A stretch of 20,374 nucleotides of DNA from Methanobacteriota archaeon (lineage in GTDB: Archaea; Halobacteriota; Methanomicrobia; Methanomicrobiales; Methanoculleaceae): contig JAEWMO010000097.1 in NCBI GenBank assembly GCA_023457135.1, positions 1 through 20,374 on the forward strand. The letters run 5' to 3'. Below are positions 7,454-14,379 of this stretch, one piece after another. Position 1 is the first letter of the stretch, and each line of letters starts with the position of its first letter. The position numbers and the translations under genes were made by a program. The notes below the pieces were generated by a model. The model was not told the DNA's origin, searched no databases, and was given only the letters and a program-made list of their open reading frames with translations.

Positions 7454-8362
7454 ATGATCACCTTCCTCTCGGCCGGGCCCGGGGCGGTCGCCCTCATCCG
7501 GGGCGCCCGGCAGATCCTCTACGACTCCGAGATCGCCGTGGTCGCGTCCACCGCCGGGAACTGCACGGTCTCGGGGAGCCACGTCGCTCCCGAGATCGAT
7601 ACGGCCGTCTACCTCTTTGCCGGCATCCTTGATACCGGCCGGTGGTGGGGGATCAAGGGGGACACCTACACCACCCACAACTACCTCCCGAAGGTGGGGG
7701 GCGGCGAGCCCTTCCCGGTCGGCGACCGGGCCCGGGCCGTCCAGATCGCCCGGATGGGTCTTCTCTCGCGGGGGATGAGCCTCACCGGGGCGGTCGGGGT
7801 CCAGTGCCGCTCGCTCAACATCGGGGCGACCGTCCTCCCGGCGACCGACGCGGAGGCCTCCGTGCTCGTCGACACCGGGACCGAGCGCCTCCCGCTCTTC
7901 ACCTACCGGACGGCCGCCGGCAGCGATACCGAGGTGCGGGAGCTCGTCCGCACCGGACCTGCTCACCCTCCGGTCACGGACGAGGTGCGGGCGGCGATCG
8001 AGGAAAGCGACGCCGTGGTGATCGGCCCGACGAGCCCGGCCGCAGGCGTCCTTCCCATTCTCGACTGCGAGGGGATGCGGGACCTTCTCCGCGAAAAATT
8101 CGTCGTCGCGGTCTCGCCGTTCAGAGGCGACGTCGCGCCGGACCCGAAGGACGCCGCCCTGATGTACGCCGCGGGCGAGAAACCAACAGCGCCGGGGGTC
8201 TTCCGGCTCTATGGGGACTTCGTCGACGTCTTCGTCCAGAGCCTCCACGACCCCGACGAAGTTGCGGGATCGCTCCGCCTCGAGACCCGCCTCCTCCACG
8301 AGCGGCAGGCGGAATCGCTCGCCTGGGACATCATGGCGGTCATACGCCAGGCTGTTTCGTAA
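7454..8362 (+). CDS. Divergent CofD-like paralogue
   Basis: 302-residue CofD-fold protein that aligns without gaps over at least its first 200 residues with the canonical CofD encoded next. Canonical CofD joins a phosphoenolpyruvate/lactyl moiety from a GDP-activated donor to Fo in coenzyme F420 biosynthesis. Here the signature residues are changed: SGGTGTPK becomes SAGPGAVA (6-13), NTAED becomes STAGN (32-36), GDRDRA becomes GDRARA (Asp93 to Ala), GPSNPVTS becomes GPTSPAAG (191-198), and the MHFQEYW segment is lost. EIDT (48-50 region), RWWGI and GMSLTG are kept. The frame is intact and codon use matches its neighbours, so it is not an evident pseudogene. The ATG at 7454 has AAGGT 8 bases upstream. 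It may use another substrate or be regulatory or structural; ordinary CofD activity seems unlikely. Confidence 0.85.
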   Translation: MITFLSAGPGAVALIRGARQILYDSEIAVVASTAGNCTVSGSHVAPEIDTAVYLFAGILDTGRWWGIKGDTYTTHNYLPKVGGGEPFPVGDRARAVQIARMGLLSRGMSLTGAVGVQCRSLNIGATVLPATDAEASVLVDTGTERLPLFTYRTAAGSDTEVRELVRTGPAHPPVTDEVRAAIEESDAVVIGPTSPAAGVLPILDCEGMRDLLREKFVVAVSPFRGDVAPDPKDAALMYAAGEKPTAPGVFRLYGDFVDVFVQSLHDPDEVAGSLRLETRLLHERQAESLAWDIMAVIRQAVS

Positions 8363-8398
8363 ACAAAGTTGGCTATACTTCCCGGCATAATTGGTAAA

Positions 8399-8408
8399 TT
8401 ACATATAC
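8399..8408 (+). promoter_or_regulatory. TATA box of cofD
   Basis: TTACATATAC is centred about 32 bases before the cofD ATG. Transcription would begin near 8429, leaving a leader of only a few bases, consistent with the lack of a ribosome binding site before the ATG. This suggests the canonical cofD has its own promoter and does not depend on read-through from the upstream paralogue. Confidence 0.45.
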
Positions 8409-8435
8409 GGTTGTACCAGATACGCTAATTATCGA

Positions 8436-9338
8436 ATGATAACCTTCCTCTCCGGCGGGACCGGGACGCCGAAACTCCTCCGCGGCATGCGGGAGCTGCT
8501 GGATGAGCGGGATATCGCGGTCGTCGTCAACACGGCCGAGGATATGTGGCTCTCCGGCAACCACCTCTCCCCTGATGTCGACACGGTCATGTACCTCTTT
8601 GCCGAACTCCTCGACACCAACAAATGGTGGGGGATTCGCGACGACACCTACATCACCCACGACCTCCTCGCACGACTCGGCGTCGAGGAGTTCATCGCCG
8701 TCGGCGACCGGGACCGTGCGGTCCACGTTGCGCGTGGCGAGATGCTCCGGAACGGCATGAGCCTCACCGGGGCGACCGCGGCCCTCTGCAAAAGATTCAA
8801 CGTCAGGGCTGCCATCCTCCCCATGACCGACTCAGAAGTGACGACCTACGTCCGGACCGAGCGGGGCGAGATGCACTTCCAGGAGTACTGGGTGAAGCAC
8901 CGCGGCGACGTGGCGATCGAGGGCGTGGTCCGCCGCTACCGCGAGCCGCCGGCGGCGACCCCCGAGGTCCTCACCGCGATTGAAGCGAGCGACGCCGTGG
9001 TCGTCGGGCCGAGCAACCCGGTCACGAGCATATCCCCGATCCTCGAGTGCGCCGGTGTCAGGGAGGTGCTCCGCAACAAGCGCGTCATCGCCGTCAGCCC
9101 CTTCATCGGCGACTCCCCGGTCAGCGGCCCGGCGGCGGCCCTGATGCGGGCCTTCGGAAAAGAGCCGTCATCCGCCGGGACCTGCAGCCTCTACGAGGAC
9201 TTCATCGACATCTTCATCCAGGATAGCCGGGACCCCGTCGGAATCGAGAATGCCCTCCGGTTCGACACGCTCATGGTCAACCGGGGCAGGAGCCTCGCCC
9301 TCGCCCGGAACATCCTGACCCTGATCTACGGGTGCTAG
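8436..9338 (+). CDS. cofD: 2-phospho-L-lactate transferase (canonical CofD)
   Basis: 300-residue transferase of coenzyme F420 biosynthesis that joins the phospholactyl (or phosphoenolpyruvyl) part of a GDP-linked intermediate to Fo, giving F420-0 or its dehydro form. It has the complete signature: ITFLSGGTGTPKLLRG (2-17), VNTAEDMWLSG (31-41), SPDVDT, NKWWGI, GDRDRA (90-95), LPMTDSEVTTYV, MHFQEYWVKHRG and GPSNPVTSI (191-199), with VSPFIGDSPVSGPAAALM later. The frame is open from 8391, but MITFL at 8436 matches the family start and the paralogue. No ribosome binding site precedes it, and the TATA position suggests a leaderless message. The 73-base gap from the paralogue is free of genes. It converges on the iscU gene with 10 bases between the stops. 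Confidence 0.95.
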   Translation: MITFLSGGTGTPKLLRGMRELLDERDIAVVVNTAEDMWLSGNHLSPDVDTVMYLFAELLDTNKWWGIRDDTYITHDLLARLGVEEFIAVGDRDRAVHVARGEMLRNGMSLTGATAALCKRFNVRAAILPMTDSEVTTYVRTERGEMHFQEYWVKHRGDVAIEGVVRRYREPPAATPEVLTAIEASDAVVVGPSNPVTSISPILECAGVREVLRNKRVIAVSPFIGDSPVSGPAAALMRAFGKEPSSAGTCSLYEDFIDIFIQDSRDPVGIENALRFDTLMVNRGRSLALARNILTLIYGC

Positions 9339-9348
9339 GCGGCTCCCG

Positions 9349-9738
9349 TCACTCCTTCTTCTGTTTTCCCCGGTAATCCTCGATCGCCGCGTGGAGCGCG
9401 TCCGCCGCGAGGTTCGAGCAGTGCATCTTCTTTGGCGGCAGCCCCTCGAGTTCCGTCGCCACATCGTCGCGGGTGATCTTCATCGCCTCATCGAGCGTCT
9501 TCCCCTTCGCCATGTCGGTCACCATGCTGCTCGTCGCTATCGCCGAACCGCACCCGAACGTCCGAAAGCGGATGTCCTCGATGACGTCGTCCTTGACCTT
9601 GATGAAGATCTCCATGATGTCCCCGCAGACGGGGTTCCCGACCTTCCCGTAACCGTCGGGGTTCTCGATCACCCCGACGTTGTGCGGGTTCATGAAGTGC
9701 TCCATCACCTTCTGGCTGTAGCCGATCTGGTCCGCCAT
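9349..9738 (-). CDS. iscU: IscU/NifU-type iron-sulfur scaffold protein
   Basis: 129-residue scaffold on which Fe-S clusters are assembled. The three invariant cysteines are present: NPVCGD (Cys38), FGCGSA (Cys63) and MHCSNLA (Cys106), with family segments MNPHNVGVIENPDG and SSMVTDMAKGKTLDEA. The LPPKKMHC context is that of IscU. The ATG at 9738 is preceded by AGGTGAGAGT, which overlaps the stop of the NifS-like gene 8 bases upstream, so the two are co-translated. It is the last gene of the sulfur operon. Sulfur would normally come from a cysteine desulfurase; the partner here lacks its PLP lysine, so sulfide or a persulfide from the TusA/DsrE proteins may be the source (inference). Confidence 0.95.
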   Translation of the reverse strand: MADQIGYSQKVMEHFMNPHNVGVIENPDGYGKVGNPVCGDIMEIFIKVKDDVIEDIRFRTFGCGSAIATSSMVTDMAKGKTLDEAMKITRDDVATELEGLPPKKMHCSNLAADALHAAIEDYRGKQKKE

Positions 9739-9746
9739 ACTCTCAC

Positions 9747-10901
9747 CTACAGCGGTGTAATGGCCCGCAGGCGTTTAACTGTTTCTCTTGCGGCGTCGAC
9801 GATCCGGGGGACCTCGTCCATGCTGTTGCCGCGGCCGAGCGTCGCGACCATCGACCCGTGCGCCTCATCATGGGCGAGCCCGATGGCGAGCAGGACGTGG
9901 GAGGCCTCGAGCGTCCGCGATGTGCATGCCGACCCGGTGGCGACCGCGATGCCGAGGGCGTTCATCGCAAGCTGGATGCTCTCTCCCTCGATCCGGGAGA
10001 ACCGGAAACTCGCGTGGTGTGGGAGCCGCTCCGTCGGGTGGCCGGTCAGGAAGGCGTCCTCGATCTCCGCGATGCCGGCAATAAGCGCATCGCGGATCGA
10101 GCGGAGCCGTTCGCTCTCCGCCGGCATCTCCGCCGCCGCAAGCCGTGCCGCCTCCCCCATGCAGGCTATCCCGAAGACGTCCTCGGTCCCGGGCCGGAGC
10201 CCGCGCTCCTGCCCGCCCCCCACGAGCACCGGCTGGACCCGGAGACCCGGCCGGATGTAGAGCGCCCCGGTCCCCTGCGGCCCGCCGAGCTGGTTCCCGG
10301 AGAGGGTGAGGAGATCGATGCCGTCGCGCTCCACGTCGACCGGTATCCTCCCCGCGGCGTCGGCGGCGTCGACGTGGAGGACGCCTCCCCGGTCGTGGAC
10401 GATCTCCGCGACCTCCCGGATCGGCTCTATCGTCCCGATCTCGTTGTTTGCGGAATGGACCGACGTGACAACGGTCTCCGGCGTCACCGCCGTCCCGAGT
10501 GCGTCGAGATCGATCGTGCCGTAGCGGTCGACCCCGACCGGCGTGAGGGTAAACCCGCTCTTCTGGAGGTCTTTTGCCGGGTTCAGGACCGATATGTGCT
10601 CGATGGCACTCACGACGACCCCGTTCCCCGACCGCCGGTTCCGGAGCGCGGTCCCCCGGATCGCGATGTTGTTTGACTCGGTCGCCCCGCCGGTGAAGAT
10701 GATCGCGTTCGGGTCCTCTGCGCCGATGAGCGCCGCGACCTCTTCCCGCGCCCGGGCGACGGCCGCCTGCGCCTCGAGGCCCTCCCGGTAGATCATCGAC
10801 GGGTTGCCGGCAAACCCCTCGAGGAACCGCATCCCGAACCGGAGGACATCCGGGCGGACCGGCATCGCCGCCGCGTGGTCGAGGTAGATCCGCTCCGCCA
10901 T
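9747..10901 (-). CDS. NifS/IscS-like protein lacking the PLP lysine
   Basis: 384-residue fold-type I aminotransferase-like protein of the NifS/IscS family. The usual motifs are visible: IYLDHAAAMPV, FTGGATESNN, His102 in SAIEHISVL, SANNEIGTIEP, and the persulfide loop ATGSACTSRT with Cys326. The motif that normally reads SGHKxxGPKG reads SGNQLGGPQG (201-210): His becomes Asn203 and the Schiff-base lysine becomes Gln204. The DAAQ motif is DAAD (Asp181). The codons at 10290-10295 are unambiguous and the frame is intact. Normal cysteine desulfuration therefore seems impossible, while the sulfur-carrying cysteine is kept. Archaeoglobus fulgidus IscS is a known relative that also lacks this lysine. 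The operon order is TusA x3, DsrE-like, this gene, then IscU; stops and starts lie 8-12 bases apart. Confidence 0.93.
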   Translation of the reverse strand: MAERIYLDHAAAMPVRPDVLRFGMRFLEGFAGNPSMIYREGLEAQAAVARAREEVAALIGAEDPNAIIFTGGATESNNIAIRGTALRNRRSGNGVVVSAIEHISVLNPAKDLQKSGFTLTPVGVDRYGTIDLDALGTAVTPETVVTSVHSANNEIGTIEPIREVAEIVHDRGGVLHVDAADAAGRIPVDVERDGIDLLTLSGNQLGGPQGTGALYIRPGLRVQPVLVGGGQERGLRPGTEDVFGIACMGEAARLAAAEMPAESERLRSIRDALIAGIAEIEDAFLTGHPTERLPHHASFRFSRIEGESIQLAMNALGIAVATGSACTSRTLEASHVLLAIGLAHDEAHGSMVATLGRGNSMDEVPRIVDAARETVKRLRAITPL

Positions 10902-10913
10902 ACCCTCGAGCCC

Positions 10914-11273
10914 CTAGAACGTGATGACCGCGTTGGCGTCGACCGCGAGATCGTTCAGGGTCAGGGCGCCGACGACCTTTCCTTCCTCGATGAAGTCGCC
11001 CCGCTCCATGCCGAGGAGCTGGGTGCTCTGCTCGCAGATGTAGATCTCTGCCCCCGCGGCGATCGCCTGGTCCCGCATCTCCGAGAGTTTCGGGAAGTTG
11101 CCCACCTGGATCTTCTCCGCCGCACCCCTCTTGACGACCGTCACCCCCTTGATCATGAAGTAGATGTCGGCGTCCATGTCCATCGACCGTGCCGTCATCG
11201 CGAGGACGAACGGGGCATACAGTCTCTCCGGGGTATCGGTGCCGCTCGTCTGGATATACAGTATCCGTGCCAT
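10914..11273 (-). CDS. DsrE-family small sulfur-relay protein
   Basis: 119-residue protein with the DsrE/DsrF-like alpha-beta pattern. The N-terminus is ARILYIQTSGTDTPERLYAPF, the middle has YFMIKGVTVVKRG, and the only cysteine is Cys80 in EIYICEQSTQLLG, followed by the family-like ending DFIEEGKVVGALTLNDLA. DsrE proteins accept and pass persulfide sulfur, often exchanging it with TusA; a single cysteine in this position fits that role. The ATG at 11273 lies 5 bases from the stop of the adjacent TusA-like gene and the stop lies 12 bases before the NifS-like gene, so it is in the operon. The family call is good; partner and substrate are inferred from context. Confidence 0.85.
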   Translation of the reverse strand: MARILYIQTSGTDTPERLYAPFVLAMTARSMDMDADIYFMIKGVTVVKRGAAEKIQVGNFPKLSEMRDQAIAAGAEIYICEQSTQLLGMERGDFIEEGKVVGALTLNDLAVDANAVITF

Positions 11274-11278
11274 ACGTA

Positions 11279-11509
11279 TCAGCCTCCTTTCCTGATCGAG
11301 AAGGTGGTCTTCTCCCCCTCCTTCTCCTCGCCCAGGATCTCGTGGCCCATCCTCCGTGCCCAGACCCTGACGTCCTCCTCGGTGGGCGCGTTGTCCACGT
11401 CGACCTTCAGGACCCCGCCGCCGGCGAGCCTGTCCATCCCCTCTTTAAGCATGATGAACGGCGCCTGGCAGTAGGTCCCCCTGGCATCCACGTAGGCTTC
11501 AGCGTCCAT
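11279..11509 (-). CDS. TusA-like protein 1 (CQAP variant)
   Basis: 76-residue TusA/SirA-fold protein. TusA carries sulfur as a persulfide on the cysteine of a CPxP motif. Here the motif is YCQAPF: Cys14 is kept and the first proline is Gln15. The rest matches the family: a leading VDARGTYC strand and loop, MLKEGMDRLAGGGVLKVDVDN, and EEDVRVWARRMGHEI with an FSIRKGG ending also seen in its paralogues. The ATG at 11509 is preceded by GGTGAGC. It is separated by 4 bases from TusA-like 2 and by 5 from the DsrE-like gene. It arose by duplication with its two neighbours. Confidence 0.85.
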   Translation of the reverse strand: MDAEAYVDARGTYCQAPFIMLKEGMDRLAGGGVLKVDVDNAPTEEDVRVWARRMGHEILGEEKEGEKTTFSIRKGG

Positions 11510-11513
11510 CCGC

Positions 11514-11765
11514 TCACCCGGTCTCTGCTGTGGCCGCCGCTCCCTTGCGTATGACGAGCGTGGTCACCCCCGAGGCGACGAGTTCCTCCTCAATCATGTG
11601 CCCGTGCTCACCGGCCCAGGACCTGACCGTCTCGACAAGGTCCGGTTTGTCGGTCGTCACCTGCAGGATCTGACCCACGTTGAGCACATCCATCTCCGTC
11701 TCGATCGAGAGCATGGGCGACTGGCAGATCCCCACGCAGCTCACAACCTTATCTGCATACATCAT
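11514..11765 (-). CDS. TusA-like protein 2 (CQSP variant)
   Basis: 83-residue TusA-fold paralogue. The motif region is VVSCVGICQSPML: Cys10 and Cys14, with Gln15 where TusA has proline, the same change as in TusA-like 1. It continues with IETEMDVLNVGQILQVTTDKPD, VRSWAGEHGH and LVIRKGA. The ATG at 11765 is preceded by a strong ribosome binding site, AGGTGAT, 7 bases away; an ATG directly after it is possible. It is less similar to the other two in the middle part. The position in the operon implies a sulfur-carrier role, but no partner can be named. Confidence 0.84.
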   Translation of the reverse strand: MMYADKVVSCVGICQSPMLSIETEMDVLNVGQILQVTTDKPDLVETVRSWAGEHGHMIEEELVASGVTTLVIRKGAAATAETG

Positions 11766-11776
11766 TTTGCATCACC

Positions 11777-12019
11777 TCACTTCATCTTCCGGATGGAGAA
11801 CCGCAGGATTCCGTCATCCTTCTCGAACTTCACGATCTCGTGTCCCATTCTGCTCGCCCATCGCTTGATATCCTCTTCTGCGGCGGGATCGTCCGCCTCG
11901 ACGACGAGCACCTCGCCGACGGCGATCTTCTCCATCCCTTCTTTTGTCATCGCGATCGGCATCGGGCAGTACAGCCCGATACAGTCCACGACCGCCGCAG
12001 GTTCGATCTCCTGCTGCAT
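11777..12019 (-). CDS. tusA: TusA-like protein 3 (canonical CPMP motif)
   Basis: 80-residue TusA-fold protein and first gene of the sulfur operon. It has the normal motif, DCIGLYCPMPIAMTKEGM, with Cys18 in CPMP and an additional Cys13, then KIAVGEVLVVEADDPAAEEDIKRWA, SRMGHEI and FSIRKMK. The frame is open upstream to 12100, but that ATG would lie upstream of the transcription start expected from the TATA box at 12099-12108. The ATG at 12019 has AGGTG 5 bases before it and removes an implausible Arg/Gly/Ser-rich N-terminus, so it is chosen. The gap to TusA-like 2 is 11 bases. Confidence 0.87.
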   Translation of the reverse strand: MQQEIEPAAVVDCIGLYCPMPIAMTKEGMEKIAVGEVLVVEADDPAAEEDIKRWASRMGHEIVKFEKDDGILRFSIRKMK

Positions 12020-12098
12020 CTCTCCACCTTCTCCTGTCCGACGCGCGCGGGAATCCGGGCTCCTGCCCGCTCCCGGCTGCACCGAATCCTGCACCATC

Positions 12099-12108
12099 AT
12101 TTATAATG
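12099..12108 (-). promoter_or_regulatory. TATA box of the tusA-dsrE-nifS-iscU operon
   Basis: The minus strand reads CATTATAAAT in an otherwise GC-rich stretch. Transcription would start near 12080, giving a leader of about 60 bases before the first TusA gene. It is the only good TATA element found upstream of the six genes, whose internal gaps are all 12 bases or fewer, so one transcript is likely. Confidence 0.5.
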
Positions 12109-12181
12109 ATTCCTCAGGGAGGGCGCCTGCGGGATAACTCGAAAAAATGCTGTTTTCCGGACTTCGGAAGAATATCAGAAG

Positions 12182-12190
12182 AATTATACG
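12182..12190 (+). promoter_or_regulatory. TATA box of the HEAT-repeat gene
   Basis: AATTATACG lies about 60 bases before the chosen ATG of the HEAT-repeat gene. It predicts a transcription start near 12211 and a leader of about 35 bases containing GGAGTGA. It is one of few AT-rich elements in this divergent region. Confidence 0.4.
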
Positions 12191-12246
12191 CCATCTCCCG
12201 CCACTTACAATCATCGGAGAAGGCTGTTGGTCTGGAGTGAGTGACG

Positions 12247-13434
12247 ATGGGACTACTGGATCGGTTCGGGATGCGCAGGCGGGAGGAAGAGACAACGACC
12301 CCGCCTCCGGATGCAGAGGAAGAGGCCCGGATAGCGGGACTCGCGGAATCGCTTGAGAGCGAGGATATCGGAACCCGGTGGAGGGCGGTCCGGGCGTTCG
12401 GTGAGATCGGGGAGGCGGCGGTGCTCCCGCTCATCCGGGCGCTCGAGGACGAGGACTGGTGTGTCCGGCAGGCGGCGGTAAGCGCCCTCGCACGCGCAGG
12501 GCCGGCGGCCGTCCCTCACCTCGTTGGAATGCTCTCCAGTACGGACGAATTCGTGCGGGAGGACGTCACCCGTGCGCTGCGGCTCATCGGGAGTCCGGCG
12601 CTGGACGCCCTGAGGGAAGCGGCGCACGATGAGAACGGAACGGTCCGCTGCGGCGCTCTAGCGGCGCTCGCAACAATCGGGCCCGGCGGTGCCGTAGACC
12701 TCTTCCTCGCGGCGCTCGGCGACGAAGACCCCCGGGTGCGGCGGTGCGCGATTGCCGGGTTGCGGCACTCCTGGGACGAGCGTGGCGTTCCCGGCCTGGT
12801 CGGCATGCTGCGTGACCCCGATGAGCGGGTCCGGGCTCTCGCCGCCGATGCGCTCGTCGATTTCGGGGAGGATGCGGTCGCTCACTGCATCGGGGCTCTC
12901 GGCGACGACGATGACGTTTTCAGGTGGCGGAGCGCCACGGTCCTTGTCCGTATCGGTGCTCCGGCGGCCCCCTCCCTGGTGGCCGCCCTTGAGGATGAAC
13001 GGCCTGCCGTCCGCCGGCATGCTGCGTGGGTGCTCGGAGAGGTGCGGGCCGAAGAGGCCGTTGCACCGCTCATCCGGACGCTCGGCGACCCTGACCGGGA
13101 GGTCAGGTGGTATGCCTGCAGTGCGCTCGCGGAGATCGGCACCCCGGCCGTCGGCCCGCTCGTCGAGGCTCTCGGTGAAGGCGACGACGCCGCCCGGCAC
13201 CGGGTGATGGAGGCACTCTGGCGGGTCGGAGACGCGGCGGCACCCGCCCTTATCGCTCTTGCCGGAGCGGACGATGCCGGGCTCCGGTGCGGGTCCACGT
13301 TCCTCCTCGGCGGGATCGGGTCGCCCGATGCATCCGGGGCACTGCAGGCCCTCCTCCAGGACCCTGATCGCGAGGTCCGGCGGGGAGCGTTTGAGGCGCT
13401 GGAGGCGATCAGGGTGCGGGGAGATCTCGACTGA
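12247..13434 (+). CDS. HEAT-repeat (PBS-lyase-like) protein
   Basis: 395-residue protein made almost entirely of roughly 31-residue HEAT repeats of the PBS-lyase type. After a charged N-terminus (MGLLDRFGMRRREEETTTPPPDAEE), about eleven repeats follow the pattern PLIRALEDEDxxVRxxAVxALARxGxxAV. Such proteins are protein-binding scaffolds; no catalytic motif is visible and the partner is unknown. There is no signal peptide or membrane segment. The ATG at 12247 is chosen because GGAGTGA (12234-12240) ends 6 bases before it; a GTG at 12241 has no room for a ribosome binding site. It diverges from the sulfur operon, which alone does not show a shared role. Confidence 0.88.
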   Translation: MGLLDRFGMRRREEETTTPPPDAEEEARIAGLAESLESEDIGTRWRAVRAFGEIGEAAVLPLIRALEDEDWCVRQAAVSALARAGPAAVPHLVGMLSSTDEFVREDVTRALRLIGSPALDALREAAHDENGTVRCGALAALATIGPGGAVDLFLAALGDEDPRVRRCAIAGLRHSWDERGVPGLVGMLRDPDERVRALAADALVDFGEDAVAHCIGALGDDDDVFRWRSATVLVRIGAPAAPSLVAALEDERPAVRRHAAWVLGEVRAEEAVAPLIRTLGDPDREVRWYACSALAEIGTPAVGPLVEALGEGDDAARHRVMEALWRVGDAAAPALIALAGADDAGLRCGSTFLLGGIGSPDASGALQALLQDPDREVRRGAFEALEAIRVRGDLD

Positions 13435-13569
13435 CAGGTGCACCCCCGCGTGATGGCCTGCATCACCGGCGCGTCCTGCCCGGTCCCGGTTGAGCCGGGG
13501 AATTTTCCGATATGGATGATTCTTTCGGCGATTCCGGTTCAGGCCGTTCTCCCGCAGGTGATCGGCGCG

Positions 13570-13620
13570 CCTGCACCCGTTTGCCGTCCCCCCGGTGCAG
13601 GTCGATAATCCTCATTTTTT
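13570..13620 (+). terminator. Hairpin plus T6, probable terminator of the HEAT-repeat gene
   Basis: CCTGCACC (13570-13577) pairs perfectly with GGTGCAGG (13594-13601) across a 16-base loop, and TTTTTT follows at 13615-13620. The order of stem then T-run on the plus strand fits a terminator for the gene ending at 13434. The long loop and the 13-base distance to the T-run make the hairpin less certain than the T-run itself. Confidence 0.4.
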
Positions 13621-13713
13621 CGATTGATTTCCGATTTATCCGAATATGCCTCTCCTAATGGTAAAAAGAGTTAAAAGTTTGCCCCATTCTTAATTTGTGC
13701 CTGTTATCACCAA

Positions 13714-13727
13714 AAATTTTAAAAAAC
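13714..13727 (+). promoter_or_regulatory. TATA element of pdaD
   Basis: An A/T block around AATTTTAAAAAA is centred about 30 bases before the pdaD ATG. Transcription would start only a few bases before the ATG. No ribosome binding site is seen there, so a leaderless message is likely. Confidence 0.4.
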
Positions 13728-13749
13728 TCAAACGATAAGAAGATCCTTA

Positions 13750-14292
13750 ATGTTCGTTCCGACCAAGTGTTTCTTTACGAAGGGTGTGGGCGTCCACAAA
13801 GACAAACTGGCATCGTTTGAACTGGCTCTTCGGCAGGCTGGTATCGAGAAGTACAACCTCGTCTACGTATCGAGCATCTTCCCCCCGAACTGCCAGCTGG
13901 TCTCGCCGGAGGAGGGCTTAAAGGAACTCTCTCCAGGCAGCATCGTCTACGTCGTCATGGCCCGTGCCGAGACCAACGAACCGAGCAGGCTTGCCTCAGC
14001 TGCCATCGGCCATGCGATGCCCAAGGAGAGCAATGCCTACGGATACCTCTCCGAGCACCACGCCTTCGGCGAGACCGCCGAGGTCTCGGGCGAATACGCA
14101 GAAGACCTCGCGGCGACGATGCTCGCGACGACGCTCGGCATCGAGTTCGATCCCGATCAGGCATGGCAGGAGCGGGAGCAGATCTACAAGGCGAGCGGGC
14201 GGATTATAAATACGACCCACACCTGTCAGGCGGCTGAAGGGGTTATGGACGGCCGCTGGACGACGGTCATCGCCGCAGCGGTCTTCCTCTGA
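13750..14292 (+). CDS. pdaD: Pyruvoyl-dependent arginine decarboxylase
   Basis: 180-residue proenzyme converting arginine to agmatine, the first step of archaeal polyamine synthesis and of agmatidine-type tRNA modification supply. It self-cleaves in a conserved SerSer site: YVSSIFPPNC places the cut between Ser41 and Ser42, and Ser42 would become the pyruvoyl group. Further signatures are FFTKGVGVHKDKLASFELAL, MARAETNEPSRLASAAIGHAM and NAYGYLSEHHAFGET, with the likely catalytic glutamate region at 102-108, and THTCQAAEGVMDGRWTTVIAAAVF at the end. The length is usual. The start at 13750 follows an AT-rich promoter without a ribosome binding site, as in leaderless archaeal genes. The identification is firm. 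Confidence 0.95.
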   Translation: MFVPTKCFFTKGVGVHKDKLASFELALRQAGIEKYNLVYVSSIFPPNCQLVSPEEGLKELSPGSIVYVVMARAETNEPSRLASAAIGHAMPKESNAYGYLSEHHAFGETAEVSGEYAEDLAATMLATTLGIEFDPDQAWQEREQIYKASGRIINTTHTCQAAEGVMDGRWTTVIAAAVFL

Positions 14293-14379
14293 TCTCATCC
14301 CCCAGGTCGGCCGCCCTCTTTTTCCGCAGTCGCCCGGGGCCGGCCGACCCGACGCGCTCTCCCGGGCTGGAGCGCAAAA

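Larger units (their letters stand above)
13435..13749 (+). other. Intergenic region with terminator and AT-rich promoter
   Basis: This 315-base stretch separates the HEAT-repeat gene from pdaD and holds no convincing gene. Its first half is GC-rich and ends in a hairpin with a T-run. Its second half becomes strongly AT-rich (TAAAAAGAGTTAAAAG, ATTTTAAAAAA), in sharp contrast with the coding regions, and contains the pdaD promoter. Several short T- and A-tracts could also act as archaeal terminators. Confidence 0.6.

Noticed and set aside
7454..8362. Idea that the first CofD copy is a pseudogene
   Set aside because: There is no frameshift or stop, length and codon use match the canonical copy, and the fold residues are kept, so it is listed as an intact divergent gene.
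12020..12100. Upstream in-frame extension of the first TusA gene to the ATG at 12100
   Set aside because: That ATG overlaps the TATA box and lies upstream of the expected transcription start; the extra residues are not TusA-like.
13453..13608. Small plus-strand ORF of about 51 codons after the HEAT-repeat gene
   Set aside because: It has no ribosome binding site, a proline-rich composition, and it spans the terminator-like hairpin. No support for expression.
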